DNA of 64,000 nucleotides from CAYRPN01 sp964426135 (GCA_964426135.1 CAYRPN010000003.1:1-64000), one strand, 5' to 3'. Counted from the stretch's first letter, positions 17,164 through 26,117 are shown. Notes: generated by a model not told the origin, from the letters alone. Program-made: numbers and translations.

Positions 17164-19419
17164 ATGCATCGACTGCTGCTAACTCTGATACTTGCTCTTT
17201 CCGTCGCTGCGGTTGCGGACGACGCATCGAAATCGCCACCTGACAAAGCCGCCGAGAAGCCGGCCGAGAAACCGACACCCGCGCCGCCAACCACGACTCC
17301 ACAGGTCAGCGTTTTCAGGTTGCCGCAGATTCAAGGGCAGTTCGCCGCATTGCAGATCGGCGCCCGCGCCGCGTTGCAGAAGGGTGATACGGCTGCGGCG
17401 CAGAAGCTGGCGGAGCAGTCGCTCACGCTGATTCCTGATGAGCCCGGCGCACTTTACAACCTGGCTTGCGCGCTCGCCCTGCAGGGCAAGAAGGATGAGG
17501 CGCTCGCCCAACTTGAACGAGCGGTCAAGGAAGGCTTCAACCAGGCGCAGCACATCCGCGAGGACAAAGATCTCGGTTCCTTGCGCGGTGATGATCGCTT
17601 TGAGAAAGCCGCGAAAGCCGCCGAAACCGCCAAGCCCGCGCCGAGTCCGCTGTTTAACCGCCAGATCACGCCGGCCCTGATCGAGAAAGGCGAAGCCCGC
17701 GTGGGGGAAGCCAACACCGCGTGGGACCCGCGCATCGGCGTCTTCCGTGTGTTCTTCCGAGCGGAAGGCGATCTGCTGAAAAAGAGCGAAGTCATCAAGG
17801 GCTGGGGCGAGACCGGTGATCTCCTTCGCAAGTGGCACAGCGAAGGCACCGCCGCCGGCAATGTCGGCGATCTTTACGACAACCACGATGGCGATCACAG
17901 CAACATGGGCTACGAGAACTTCCCGCAGCTCACCCGCATCGAGTTCGACAAGCCCGTCATCGACATGCGGATGCACAGCGGATTTCAGGGCATCTTCTTC
18001 TACAACGGCGTGACCTTCGGCAATTCTTCGACGGCCCTCGTTTCAGGCCCGTTCTGGCGAAGCCAGACCCGCCTCGCTTACACCAATCCTCGCAACGTCT
18101 CGATTCTCTATCTGCAGTACACGAGCAATCATCTCTTCATGTATCCGGAGCATCGCGACCACGATCCCGGCCGCAACGGCGGGGGCACTGATGAGAAGGG
18201 CGAGAAGAAGCCCGACGGCTTCGGCGACGTGTATCCGACCAACACGCCGTACGTCATCACGTCGCAAGGCAGCAGCGGCAGCGATCGGCCGTTCATGGAC
18301 GCCATCGCCGCGACGCTTGCCGCGTTTCAGCCGGAGACCAAGGCGGTTCTGACGAAGCACGGCCTGATTGCACCGACACTGCAAATGATTTTCCGCCGGG
18401 CGAACAAGAACATCGCGGATGACAAGGAGTATCTCACCGGCAAGGCGCACCCAACGATCTTCGAGGGCGGCAATGTGAATGTGCCGGGCATGGTGAAGCT
18501 GGCCCATGAGATGAAACCGACGAACGTGCCTGCGATCGTGCAACTGCGCGTCGTGGAAGAAGACAACGGCGAGCCGGGCCGCGACTACATGGATGTGAAT
18601 GATGGTCCCTATGCCCCGCGCGGACCGGGCACGGGCCGGCGGCAAGGGCTGCCCGCGCCGGAGCTTGCGCCGGCGTCGGCGGATCGCGAGAAGCTTTTCG
18701 ACACGCCCTGCGCCATTGCCCGTGTCTTCCGCACCGCGAAATACTGGCGACGCATGGTCGTCAGCGCCGAGGCGAGCAAGGACGCCAACGGCCAAGCGCT
18801 GGCGTTCCACTGGAGCGTGCTGCGCGGCAAAGCAGAGGAGATCAAGATCAAGCCATTGAACGACGCAAAGTCCGTCGTGGAGATTCTCATTCCCTATCAC
18901 GAGCGATTCACCTTCGAGGCCGGCGCACCGGCTGCGAAGATCGAGACCAACCGCGTGGACATCGGCTGCTTTGCCCACAACGGCAATCACTACTCCGCTC
19001 CCGCGTTCGTCACCTGCTTTTTCCTCGACAACGAGAAACGCGAGTACGACGAGCAGAAGCGGATCAAGGTGATGGACTACGCTGATCCGGTGGTGAGCAA
19101 GAACTATGTGGATCCGCTGGTCGATCTGCCCAAGCGATGGCGAGATGAATATCGCTATGACGACAAGGGCACGCCGCTGGGCTGGACGCGGAAGGTCGGC
19201 GACAAGAGCGAAGAGTTCACCGCCGACGGCGCGCTGGTGACGAAGAAAGACGATCTCGGTCGCCCGCTGGAAGCACGCACGGTCCGCTACGTGGTGAAGC
19301 AGGAACCGAACCAGGCGCCGAAGCTGGAGCAACAACCTGGCGACGAGGTGCTTTTTTACGAATACGCGTCGGCAGAGGATCGAGTGGGCAAAGTGAAGGA
19401 GCGAAAGCAGGCTGACTAA
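17164..19419 (+). CDS. Large secreted protein of unknown function with N-terminal TPR-like region
   Basis: A 751-residue exported protein I do not recognise beyond its N-terminus. The signal peptide ends near residue 18 (VAAVADD). A Lys/Pro/Ala-rich linker (residues 20-48) precedes TPR-like helices at about 65-135 (LAEQSLTLIPDEPGALYNLACALALQGKKDE). The remaining 600 residues contain repeated aromatic and Asp/Asn-rich segments (YDNHDGDHSNMGYENFPQL; MYPEHRDHDPGRNG) and look like a large periplasmic or surface domain. The gene is divergent from the DUF1501 gene and is followed after about 105 nt by another secreted protein, possibly the same transcript. Confidence 0.8.
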   Translation: MHRLLLTLILALSVAAVADDASKSPPDKAAEKPAEKPTPAPPTTTPQVSVFRLPQIQGQFAALQIGARAALQKGDTAAAQKLAEQSLTLIPDEPGALYNLACALALQGKKDEALAQLERAVKEGFNQAQHIREDKDLGSLRGDDRFEKAAKAAETAKPAPSPLFNRQITPALIEKGEARVGEANTAWDPRIGVFRVFFRAEGDLLKKSEVIKGWGETGDLLRKWHSEGTAAGNVGDLYDNHDGDHSNMGYENFPQLTRIEFDKPVIDMRMHSGFQGIFFYNGVTFGNSSTALVSGPFWRSQTRLAYTNPRNVSILYLQYTSNHLFMYPEHRDHDPGRNGGGTDEKGEKKPDGFGDVYPTNTPYVITSQGSSGSDRPFMDAIAATLAAFQPETKAVLTKHGLIAPTLQMIFRRANKNIADDKEYLTGKAHPTIFEGGNVNVPGMVKLAHEMKPTNVPAIVQLRVVEEDNGEPGRDYMDVNDGPYAPRGPGTGRRQGLPAPELAPASADREKLFDTPCAIARVFRTAKYWRRMVVSAEASKDANGQALAFHWSVLRGKAEEIKIKPLNDAKSVVEILIPYHERFTFEAGAPAAKIETNRVDIGCFAHNGNHYSAPAFVTCFFLDNEKREYDEQKRIKVMDYADPVVSKNYVDPLVDLPKRWRDEYRYDDKGTPLGWTRKVGDKSEEFTADGALVTKKDDLGRPLEARTVRYVVKQEPNQAPKLEQQPGDEVLFYEYASAEDRVGKVKERKQAD

Positions 19420-19524
19420 CCGCTTCCCCACACGGTGCGAGCTATTCTTCAGGGGTGCGATAACCGAATGAACAGGAAGCGGAATAGCGACTTCATGCCG
19501 ACGTCGCGGCAACGGGAGTGGCAC

Positions 19525-20823
19525 ATGACCAGCGATCAATCCAGATGGACGGCGGCCTTCGTCGCGGCGGTTCTTGCGGTTGTTCTTCTCCACGTTTCGT
19601 CGTCGCTGCGCGCCGACGAACCGCCCAAGCGCACCAATCCGCTGAGTCCGCTGGCGACGATCGATCCGTTTGTCGGCGTGTTCGACGGCGACGATCTGAT
19701 CGTCACGGTTCGCCGCGGCGAAAGCGGCTACGCCGGCGAAGTGGTGAAGGCGGGCCATTCGTTCACATTCAAAGGCACCCGCAGCGGCGACACGCTCAGC
19801 GGAGCGTTCGAGTTCGAAGGGCAGACGTTTCAATTCTCGATCACGATCCGCGGCGACGAAGTGGTCTTCAACACGCCTCAGAAACTCACTCGCCGCAAAG
19901 GCGGAACGCCGGTCGCGACCAAGGTGGGTCCCATTCCAAGCGTGCCCGTCCCGGCGCCGCCCACGACGGTGACAGAGCTGCCGCCGAAGACGGTGACGGC
20001 ACCGACGCCCCAAGACCCGTCGGCGCCAACGGAGACGAAGAAGCTCCCTTTGCTGCCCGTCGCCAACCCGGTGCCCCTGGCCAGGAGCATGAAAGCCGAC
20101 GCAGGCAGAACGTGGTCCGGTTTTCCGCAGGGTGCGTTCGTGGTTCTGGAGGAGGAGTCGTCGCTTGCCGGGCAACTGCCCAAGTCGACCCGCGTCGCGT
20201 TTGTGTTTCAGGGTGAAGCGCTCGGCAAGGAGAATGTGCTGATGAGCCGGTTCGTCGACACGAAATGGGAGACCGCCAGCCGTCCCGTGGCGTGGATGGC
20301 CGAGGGGCAGAACTTCGTCGAGCTCGGTTACACCGCCGGCCAGCCGCAGCAGGAGACGCTACAGATCGACGGCCGGTCCGTTCCCTGCACGACGGTCGAG
20401 TACGTGCTGCCCGACGGCAAGACCGGCCAGACGAAGCCGAAACGCCTGAAGACCTGGACCGCCGCGGGTCTGAACCTGCCGCCGCAGCCGTTCCCGATTC
20501 CGCGCGGCTTTGCCGTGCTCGACAGCGGCGTCGTGCGCGTCGCCAGCCTCGATGGCGACAATGCGACCTATCGTGTGGACTATCAGTGCGTGTCCCTGAG
20601 CCAGAAAGTCACCGTGGGTCAGCAGGAAATAGAAGCCGCCGTTTTCAACGGCAAGGAAGTGGTGGATTCCGCCACCGGCCAGATCGAGATCATTTACGAA
20701 CGCACGATCAGCAACATGATTCCCGGCGGCGTCGTGAAGAACCTGACGGAGAAAAAACGCGGCGGCGTGACGCTCTCGACGGCAACCGCGGCGGCGGTGG
20801 AGATGGGGATGTCGAAGAAGTAA
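19525..20823 (+). CDS. Secreted protein of unknown function
   Basis: A 432-residue exported protein. A signal-anchor-like N-terminus (residues about 8-30, WTAAFVAAVLAVVLLHVSSSLRA) is followed by a small beta-rich module (FVGVFDGDDLIVTVRRGESGYAGEVVKAG...), a Pro/Thr-rich linker around 120-170, and a C-terminal domain with many beta strands. No known family is recognised. ATG 19525 is chosen because GGGAG lies 7 nt upstream and it opens the hydrophobic segment; the upstream ATGs add an implausible leader. The stop codon directly abuts the stop of the convergent small gene at 20824. Confidence 0.78.
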   Translation: MTSDQSRWTAAFVAAVLAVVLLHVSSSLRADEPPKRTNPLSPLATIDPFVGVFDGDDLIVTVRRGESGYAGEVVKAGHSFTFKGTRSGDTLSGAFEFEGQTFQFSITIRGDEVVFNTPQKLTRRKGGTPVATKVGPIPSVPVPAPPTTVTELPPKTVTAPTPQDPSAPTETKKLPLLPVANPVPLARSMKADAGRTWSGFPQGAFVVLEEESSLAGQLPKSTRVAFVFQGEALGKENVLMSRFVDTKWETASRPVAWMAEGQNFVELGYTAGQPQQETLQIDGRSVPCTTVEYVLPDGKTGQTKPKRLKTWTAAGLNLPPQPFPIPRGFAVLDSGVVRVASLDGDNATYRVDYQCVSLSQKVTVGQQEIEAAVFNGKEVVDSATGQIEIIYERTISNMIPGGVVKNLTEKKRGGVTLSTATAAAVEMGMSKK

Positions 20824-21060
20824 TCAACGGATGGATTTCCGATCCAAGAACCGCTCGCCCGCCGCATGCAGCGCGGTCGTCAAAGAAGACAAGATGAATC
20901 CTGCGACTGCGCTGCCCGACGCCACCTCCAACGGGCTCGCCTTCTCCATGATGATGATCCGATCTCCGGCAAACCCAAGCAGATCGTGGTTCACGAAGAG
21001 GATGAAGACAGCCGTGAACGCAACGAACAGCAGAAACCATAGTCGTGCCAGTCTTTTCAT
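20824..21060 (-). CDS. Small two-helix membrane protein (hypothetical)
   Basis: A 78-residue putative membrane protein: MKRLARLWFLLFVAFTAVFI (first helix), a short loop with GDRIIIMEKAS, then a second helix (about 45-68). Its stop is exactly adjacent to the stop of the convergent 432-residue gene, which supports a real gene boundary. The ribosome binding site is weak and no homologous family is recognised, so the call is tentative. It lies just downstream of the second DUF1501 gene on the same strand. Confidence 0.5.
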   Translation of the reverse strand: MKRLARLWFLLFVAFTAVFILFVNHDLLGFAGDRIIIMEKASPLEVASGSAVAGFILSSLTTALHAAGERFLDRKSIR

Positions 21061-21106
21061 GGGAACGCCCGTCGATTCTTTTTGAACGATGTGGCCAAGA
21101 TCACGC

Positions 21107-22456
21107 TCACACCAACTCCGCAATCGGCTCGCGATCATCGAGCAGCGGCGTCGGCCGGCCGTTGAAATCGGTCAGCGCGGTTTCCGGATCGATGCCCAGG
21201 AAATGATAAAGCGTGGCCAGCGCGTTCTGCGGGCCGTATGCCTTGGTCGTCGGCGCGGAAGCGGTCTTGTCCGTCGCGCCGATGATCTGCCCCGTCTTCA
21301 GGCCGCCGGCAAAGAGCACGCAGCCCGCCTGCGGCCAGTGATCCCGCCCGCCCACACTGTTCACCTTGGGCGTCCGGCCGAACTCGCCCCAGACAATCAC
21401 CGCGACCTGCTTGTCGAGGCCGCGCTCGTGCAGATCCTCGATCAGCGCGGAAATGCACTGGTCGTAATAAGGCAGTAGTTCTCGATAGCTTGCGGCAATG
21501 CCGCCGCCGTCGCCGCTTGCTCCGTGATGATCCCATGTCCCCACCTGCAGCGAGACGTAAGGCACGCCCGCCTCGACCAGCCTGCGGGCACGGATGAATG
21601 CCTTGTGATCCCAGTAATTCGGCGAGTTGTGGTAGACGAACATCGAGCCTTCGCGGCCGTAGCGGGCCAGCGTTTCCGGCTTCTCCTTGCTCAGGTCGAA
21701 GGCGTCGCGCACGGAGGGAGCCGTGATCATCTCCAAAGCCTGCGCGGTGAAGGCGTCTTTCCCGGCGAACTCGCCGGTGCTGTCCAGATCGCGGCGGATG
21801 CGGTCGATCGACTTGAGCAGTTGCTTGCGGTTGTCCAGCCGTTCCAGCGACACCTCGCGCGGCAACGTGAAATTGTTCAGCGCGGAGCTCGATGGAATGA
21901 ACGCCCGATGCGAAGCGCCGGCCCACAGCGGTTGCTCGAAGTGACGCAACTCCTGGTCGTATTCGCTCGACACGCTGACGAACCCCGGCAACGACTTGTC
22001 CGCGCGGTTGTAGAGTCGGCTGACGATGGAGCCGAACGACGGCCGCGGCTTGTTCTTCGGATACCCCGTGAAGATTTCCGCCCGCTGATGGTCCGGCTCG
22101 ATCCACGTCATGTTGCGGACGATGCTGAACTTGTCCGCCAACTTCGCCTGCCGCGGCATCAGTTCGCAGATGTGCGTGCCGGCGACGTTGGTCCTGATCG
22201 GGCTGAACGCGCCGCGAATGTCGGCCGGCGCGTCGGGCTTCATGTCGTACATGTCAAGCTGCGACGGTCCGCCGCCCAGGCAAACCATGATGACGCTCTT
22301 GCCCTTGGCCCCGGCATTCACTGCTCCGTGCGTCTGCAGCGCCAGGTGATTCGCCAGCGTCATGCCGCCCATCGCCAGCCCGCCCACCTGCAGAAAGCTG
22401 CGGCGCGACAGCCCGTCGCAATACTGGCGGGCGAGTTGGCTTTGGAAAGTGAGCAT
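21107..22456 (-). CDS. DUF1501 protein (second copy), Tat-exported
   Basis: A 449-residue DUF1501 protein. The leader SRRSFLQVGG is a twin-arginine signal. Typical segments follow: VIMVCLGGGPSQLDMYDMKPD, SIVRNMTWIEPDHQ, RARRLVEAGVPYVSLQVGTWDHH and VIVWGEFGRTPKVNSVGGRDHWP. Unlike the copy at 15590-16987, no DUF1549/1553 gene is adjacent, so this one stands alone. ATG 22456 (MLTFQSQLARQYCDG) is selected; the longer frame only extends into repeat-rich DNA. The sequence upstream (22690-22801) is a dispersed repeat. The function is unknown. Confidence 0.9.
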   Translation of the reverse strand: MLTFQSQLARQYCDGLSRRSFLQVGGLAMGGMTLANHLALQTHGAVNAGAKGKSVIMVCLGGGPSQLDMYDMKPDAPADIRGAFSPIRTNVAGTHICELMPRQAKLADKFSIVRNMTWIEPDHQRAEIFTGYPKNKPRPSFGSIVSRLYNRADKSLPGFVSVSSEYDQELRHFEQPLWAGASHRAFIPSSSALNNFTLPREVSLERLDNRKQLLKSIDRIRRDLDSTGEFAGKDAFTAQALEMITAPSVRDAFDLSKEKPETLARYGREGSMFVYHNSPNYWDHKAFIRARRLVEAGVPYVSLQVGTWDHHGASGDGGGIAASYRELLPYYDQCISALIEDLHERGLDKQVAVIVWGEFGRTPKVNSVGGRDHWPQAGCVLFAGGLKTGQIIGATDKTASAPTTKAYGPQNALATLYHFLGIDPETALTDFNGRPTPLLDDREPIAELV

Positions 22457-22689
22457 GGGAAACCCAACGGTATGTGAGAGATTGTCGCTGGCGCCTGGCG
22501 GGTTTCGTCGGCTGGCCGGGGCGGGAGGTTCGTCGGATGCCCCGGACGGGTGCGCCTTCATCCAGCGAACTGCCGGCCGCCTCGCGAATGTCCTCAGTCT
22601 CACCGAGTCGGCCGCGTGGAAGGAGCCGCCTTCGCCGCAAGCGGACTTCCCGGCGAGCAGCACCGCCATCCCCGGCCAAGGTCCGAATC

Positions 22690-22801
22690 AAAGTGGCCGG
22701 CCACGGTACCCCCACCCCCTCCATTTCGAGCGCAACCCATTGCGAGTAAAGCGATTGCGGATATGACTGCCAAAAAGGTAGGACACATTGCGGCCACTTT
22801 C
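22690..22801. repeat. Dispersed repeat, family D (copy 2)
   Basis: About 112 bp run from AAAGTGGCCGGCCACGGTAC to CGGCCACTTT. They contain GACTGCCAAAAAGGTAGGAC, the reverse complement of the module at 8130-8236. It lies upstream of the second DUF1501 gene. The rest of 22457-22934 shows no gene. Confidence 0.65.
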
Positions 22802-22934
22802 AGCGGCCGTCCGCCATCGTTGCAATCAAGTCCGGCGCAGCCAATGGATATCGCCGACTCGCAGTGGCCCTGAATCGTCATGCGGATAGTGTACCAAACT
22901 GTTACCTTTTAAGCAAGACGTTTCCGCTCTTGAC

Positions 22935-23130
22935 CAGGGCTTTTCAATTCTCGCGGCTCGGCCCGGATTCGAATGAACCACAAAGGACACGAAGGCACGA
23001 AGGACACGAAGAAATTGCAGAAATGGCATGGGAATCGAACAATCTCATCGGCTTCGTGTCCTTTGTGTCTTTGTGTTCTTTGTGGTTCACCCGAACAGCC
23101 GTTTGCTTTTGAGAGAATTGAAAAGCCCTG
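22935..23130. repeat. MITE-like element, family A (copy 3) with 10-bp flanking duplication
   Basis: A 196-bp element with perfect 18-bp terminal inverted repeats CAGGGCTTTTCAATTCTC. Inner inverted arms contain ACCACAAAGGACACGAAGGC (from about 22978) and its complement (about 23055-23090). CGCTCTTGAC is repeated exactly on both flanks (22925-22934 and 23131-23140). It is the best-preserved family A copy, 55 bp downstream of the stop of the zinc-ribbon gene. Confidence 0.9.
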
Positions 23131-23185
23131 CGCTCTTGACGCGGACGCTGAACGCAGGTCGTCCATCGCTACCTACTCCCTCTTC

Positions 23186-23758
23186 TCACTCCTGCTTCGC
23201 CGCCTGCCGATACTTCTCGCCGGTGGCCAGTTCCCAGCCCGCGTGATCGGGCCGGATCGGCGTGTCGCGGAACTCGCTGCGGCAGCGGTAGCAGACCAGG
23301 CACTTGCCGACGAAGAAGTAAATGATCGCGTCGATCACCGCCGCCGCGCCCAGCAGGAGAAAGCCGAAAATGTCCAACTGGCTGCTGAACAGTGCCACCG
23401 CCATGACCACGGCCAGCAGCACGATGACCAGGCCGGTGATCTGAGGGAAATCCTTGCGTACGAAAAGTTCCCGGCAGCCGCAGGCCGGGCAGCGACGCAG
23501 GTGCTGCTGATCGTCGAACGCCCCATCCCAGTCGAGGAAGACTTCCTTGTTCCTGCCGACCGGTTCCCCGGCGGAAGCGCCGGTCGTGGAAGCCGGAGCC
23601 TTGGCGTGGTCGACGCTCGTCGCGTTCGACGCGCCGGCGGTCTCGATGGATGTGGCACCCGGCGGGTGCGCGATGGACGGCGGCTTGCGCGGATCGATCT
23701 TGATCCGAAACAGATACCGGCGCTCGCGATCACGAAGGTCAAGTCTCACTGCGGGCAT
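23186..23758 (-). CDS. Membrane protein with two zinc-ribbon motifs
   Basis: A 190-residue protein. The N-terminal part is soluble and low-complexity (Ala/Pro/Ser, residues 25-65). Then come CPACGCRELFVRKDFP (first CxxC), two transmembrane helices separated by a short loop (about 110-160), and a second ribbon, CLVCYRCRSEFRDTP. Each ribbon shows one CxxC pair plus an extra Cys, so metal binding is likely. The family is uncharacterised. ATG 23758 is the first Met close to a conserved-looking N-terminus (MPAVRLDLRDRERRY). It lies 73 nt after the secreted GyrI-like gene, which suggests co-transcription. Confidence 0.75.
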   Translation of the reverse strand: MPAVRLDLRDRERRYLFRIKIDPRKPPSIAHPPGATSIETAGASNATSVDHAKAPASTTGASAGEPVGRNKEVFLDWDGAFDDQQHLRRCPACGCRELFVRKDFPQITGLVIVLLAVVMAVALFSSQLDIFGFLLLGAAAVIDAIIYFFVGKCLVCYRCRSEFRDTPIRPDHAGWELATGEKYRQAAKQE

Positions 23759-23831
23759 TGTCGCGGCGATGGTCGACGTTGGCAAGAATGGATGAGTCTG
23801 TCGACAAGCACAGAAACGACAACACCAGCAG

Positions 23832-24488
23832 CTACTTCGACTCAGGCTTGGGCGCTTCAACTTTTGGGTCGACGGTTTTCGACGATTTCCGGCCCTCAAT
23901 CCCCACCTGCACCTCGACGACCGTGTTTGCCGAATCCTCGCCGTGCCAGTCCAGGTACAACTCGCGCGATTGCCCGGTGGGCTTGTGGCCCGACTTGCCG
24001 ATCTCAGCGAAGACCGCCTCGTACGCTTTGCTGATGCTGCTCAGCGGCCCGGTGTAGTACACCGACACGCAGCGGTAACCGTCCACCTTCTTGATCTTGA
24101 ATTCGCCGATCGGTTTCGACTCCGGCTTGACCGCGAAGCCCACGGTGAACTTGAACTTGGCCTTGGGATCTTTCGACGCGCCGTGGTAGATGAAGATCGG
24201 AGCGCCCCAGTAGACGGTGCCGTTCTCGCCTTCCTTCTCCATCATGGGGAAGAACAGCTTTCCGAGGGTGTCCGAAAACTCCTCGAAGGTTGTTTCCGTC
24301 TCCGCGAAAATGAGATTGGGAATCTCGTCAACGTCCTTCACGATGGGCTGCGAAAGGTGATGCGCCGACTTTTCCGCATTCTCGCCCGGCTTGACCGCGG
24401 CGGGAGGTAGGTCCTTGGCCTTTGGATCCTCAGCGAGCAAGGGGCCGGCGACACAGAAAGCAACGATGATCGTGAGCAGGCGAATCAT
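23832..24488 (-). CDS. Secreted GyrI-like (effector-binding) domain protein
   Basis: A 218-residue exported protein. The signal peptide is MIRLLTIIVAFCVAGPLLAE. A linker precedes a GyrI-like/AraC effector-binding domain at about residues 65-200: FKFTVGFAVKPESKPIG, KKVDGYRCVSVYYTGPLSSI, KAYEAVFAEIGKSGHKPTGQ and a final LYLDWHGED...VEVQVGI. The fold normally binds small hydrophobic ligands inside the cytoplasm, so export is notable. The ligand is unknown. ATG 24488 has AAGGTGGG just upstream and starts the signal peptide. The C-terminus is Lys/Pro-rich. Confidence 0.8.
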   Translation of the reverse strand: MIRLLTIIVAFCVAGPLLAEDPKAKDLPPAAVKPGENAEKSAHHLSQPIVKDVDEIPNLIFAETETTFEEFSDTLGKLFFPMMEKEGENGTVYWGAPIFIYHGASKDPKAKFKFTVGFAVKPESKPIGEFKIKKVDGYRCVSVYYTGPLSSISKAYEAVFAEIGKSGHKPTGQSRELYLDWHGEDSANTVVEVQVGIEGRKSSKTVDPKVEAPKPESK

Positions 24489-24580
24489 GGTTCCCACCTT
24501 TTCTGGAGTTGTCAGATCCCTGAGCGGACGATATCCAAACATTAACAGAACAACATGAGCCATGCAAGCGAGCGTCAGAA

Positions 24581-24783
24581 GGGTCTGCCAACTTTTCCGG
24601 GGGCGCCGTTTGTCCCGCTCGCTCCGGGGAAGGGTGGCCGAGTCCATCGGGGGACAAGGCCGGGTGAGGGCGTTGGACGCACGCCTCGCGATTGGGCGCC
24701 GGTTGTAACTCGGCCCTCACCCCAGCCCTCTCCCGGAGGGAGAGGGGGCCGGACCATCGTCCCCTGGAAGTTTTGGCGGACCC
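24581..24783. repeat. MITE-like element, family L, with GTCAGAA target duplication
   Basis: A 203-bp element with ends GGGTCTGCCAACTTTTCCGG and the complement of GGGTCCGCCAAAACTTCCAG. GTCAGAA is duplicated on both sides (24574-24580 and 24784-24790). It contains a family J hairpin at 24711-24752. The right-hand duplication includes the stop codon of the ankyrin gene. A second family L copy lies at 30967-31162. Confidence 0.85.
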
Positions 24784-24784
24784 G

Positions 24785-25240
24785 TCAGAACCCCGACTCC
24801 TCCGCGCACTCCTCGCAGTAGTTCTCGAAATGGTCGAGAATCGCCTGGTAATCCGCCTCGGTGGCATGCGGGGCGGCATCCTTCCAGTGGCCGGCTTTGC
24901 CGTGTTCGGCGCACTGGCGCGGCACCAGGCCGTGCGCGTTCTTCTGGTGCGGGTCGGCGCCGGCGTCGAGGAGCAGTTGCGCGATCGCGGCGCGCCCGAA
25001 GAAAGCCGCCCAATTCAGCGGCGACGCCTTGTGCTCCGTGTCGATCGCATCGAGATCCGCGCCGCGATTGATCAGCAGCGTGGCCAGCCGCAGGTTGCCG
25101 TCGCGCGACGCCTGATGCAGCAGCGTGATCTCCTGCGCGTCCGCGGCATTGACGAGCTGCGGGTCTTCATGCAGAAGCTGCGCGACCCTGCGCAGATCGC
25201 CGGCGGCCGCGGCGGCGAGGATGGAGTCGGTCGTGGTCAT
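24785..25240 (-). CDS. Ankyrin-repeat protein
   Basis: A 151-residue soluble protein with three to four ankyrin repeats: a capping unit (ILAAAAAGDLRRVAQLLHED), EITLLHQASRDGNLRLATLLINRGADLD, then SPLNWAAFFGRAAIAQLLLDAGADPH, and a degenerate repeat near AHGLVPRQCAEHGKAGHW. The C-terminus is Cys/Glu-rich (YCEECAEESGF). It is probably a cytoplasmic protein-binding module. The stop codon lies inside the target duplication of the family L element, so the element inserted directly after the gene. Confidence 0.88.
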   Translation of the reverse strand: MTTTDSILAAAAAGDLRRVAQLLHEDPQLVNAADAQEITLLHQASRDGNLRLATLLINRGADLDAIDTEHKASPLNWAAFFGRAAIAQLLLDAGADPHQKNAHGLVPRQCAEHGKAGHWKDAAPHATEADYQAILDHFENYCEECAEESGF

Positions 25241-25308
25241 GCGCGTCTCCGGAGCTTGATCAGAGTACGACGAGAGTCAGGCGGCATCGCAGCGGGATCG
25301 CGCGATTA

Positions 25309-25510
25309 GGAATGCGATCGAAACAACTTCCCGATCCTCGTTCAACTGACCGAGTCAGAATTTCTAAGGAAATGAGGAAACGAGGAAAGCAGGAACAGAC
25401 ACAATTCAGGCGATTGACGCACTCTGTTTCTGTTCCTCATTTCCTCTTTTCCTGCTTTCCTAATGAAAATGCTGGCGTCTGAATTCGGGAAGTCATTTCG
25501 ATCCCATTCC
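25309..25510. repeat. MITE-like element, family B (copy 2), TTA target duplication
   Basis: A 202-bp palindromic element with ends GGAATGCGATCGAAACAACT and the complement of GGAATGGGATCGAAATGACT. The inner inverted pair is AAATGAGGAA...TTCCTCATTT. TTA flanks both sides (25306-25308 and 25511-25513). The right-hand TTA is, on the minus strand, the TAA stop codon of the DJ-1/PfpI gene. Confidence 0.92.
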
Positions 25511-26092
25511 TTACAGTGCGATCTTCGTTCCCAGCACCGCGATGAACTTCGCCAGCCACGCCGGATGCGCTGGCCAGGCGGGCGCCGTGACCAGGTTGCC
25601 GTCCACATGGGCGGCGTCGAGCGGGACGTCGATCCATCGTCCGCCGGCGGAGTTCACATCCGGGGCGCACGCGGGATACGCCGAGCAAGTCCTGCCCGCC
25701 AGCACGCCCGCGGCGGCAAGCACCTGCGCTCCGTGGCAGATCGCGGCGATGGGCTTGTCCTTGTCGGCGAAGTGCCGCACGATGGCGAGCACCTTGTCGT
25801 TGAGTCGAATGTATTCCGGCGCCCGGCCGCCGGGAATCACCAGTGCGTCGTACTGGGCGGGCTTGATCTTGTCGAACGCGGCGTTGAGCGCGAAGTTGTG
25901 GCCGGGCTTTTCGCTGTAGGTCTGGTCGCCCTCGAAATCGTGGATGGCGGTTCGCACCTTGTCGCCGGCCTTCTTGCCGGGGCAGACGGCGTGCACGGTG
26001 TGGCCGAGCATCAGCAGCGCCTGGAACGGCACCATCACTTCGTAGTCTTCCACGAAGTCGCCGACGAGGAACAGAATCTTCTTCGCAGCCAT
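25511..26092 (-). CDS. DJ-1/PfpI family protein
   Basis: A 193-residue class I glutamine-amidotransferase-like protein of the DJ-1/PfpI superfamily. The nucleophile elbow AAICHGAQVL has Cys119 followed by His120; Glu15 and Glu18 (FVEDYE) sit where the conserved acidic partner is expected. Members act as glyoxalases, chaperones or proteases; which applies here cannot be told. The stop codon TAA is part of the target duplication of the adjacent family B element. Upstream (26118-26269) is another palindromic element. Confidence 0.92.
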   Translation of the reverse strand: MAAKKILFLVGDFVEDYEVMVPFQALLMLGHTVHAVCPGKKAGDKVRTAIHDFEGDQTYSEKPGHNFALNAAFDKIKPAQYDALVIPGGRAPEYIRLNDKVLAIVRHFADKDKPIAAICHGAQVLAAAGVLAGRTCSAYPACAPDVNSAGGRWIDVPLDAAHVDGNLVTAPAWPAHPAWLAKFIAVLGTKIAL

Positions 26093-26117
26093 GTGTAAAA
26101 CTCCCTGAGATACGCGG

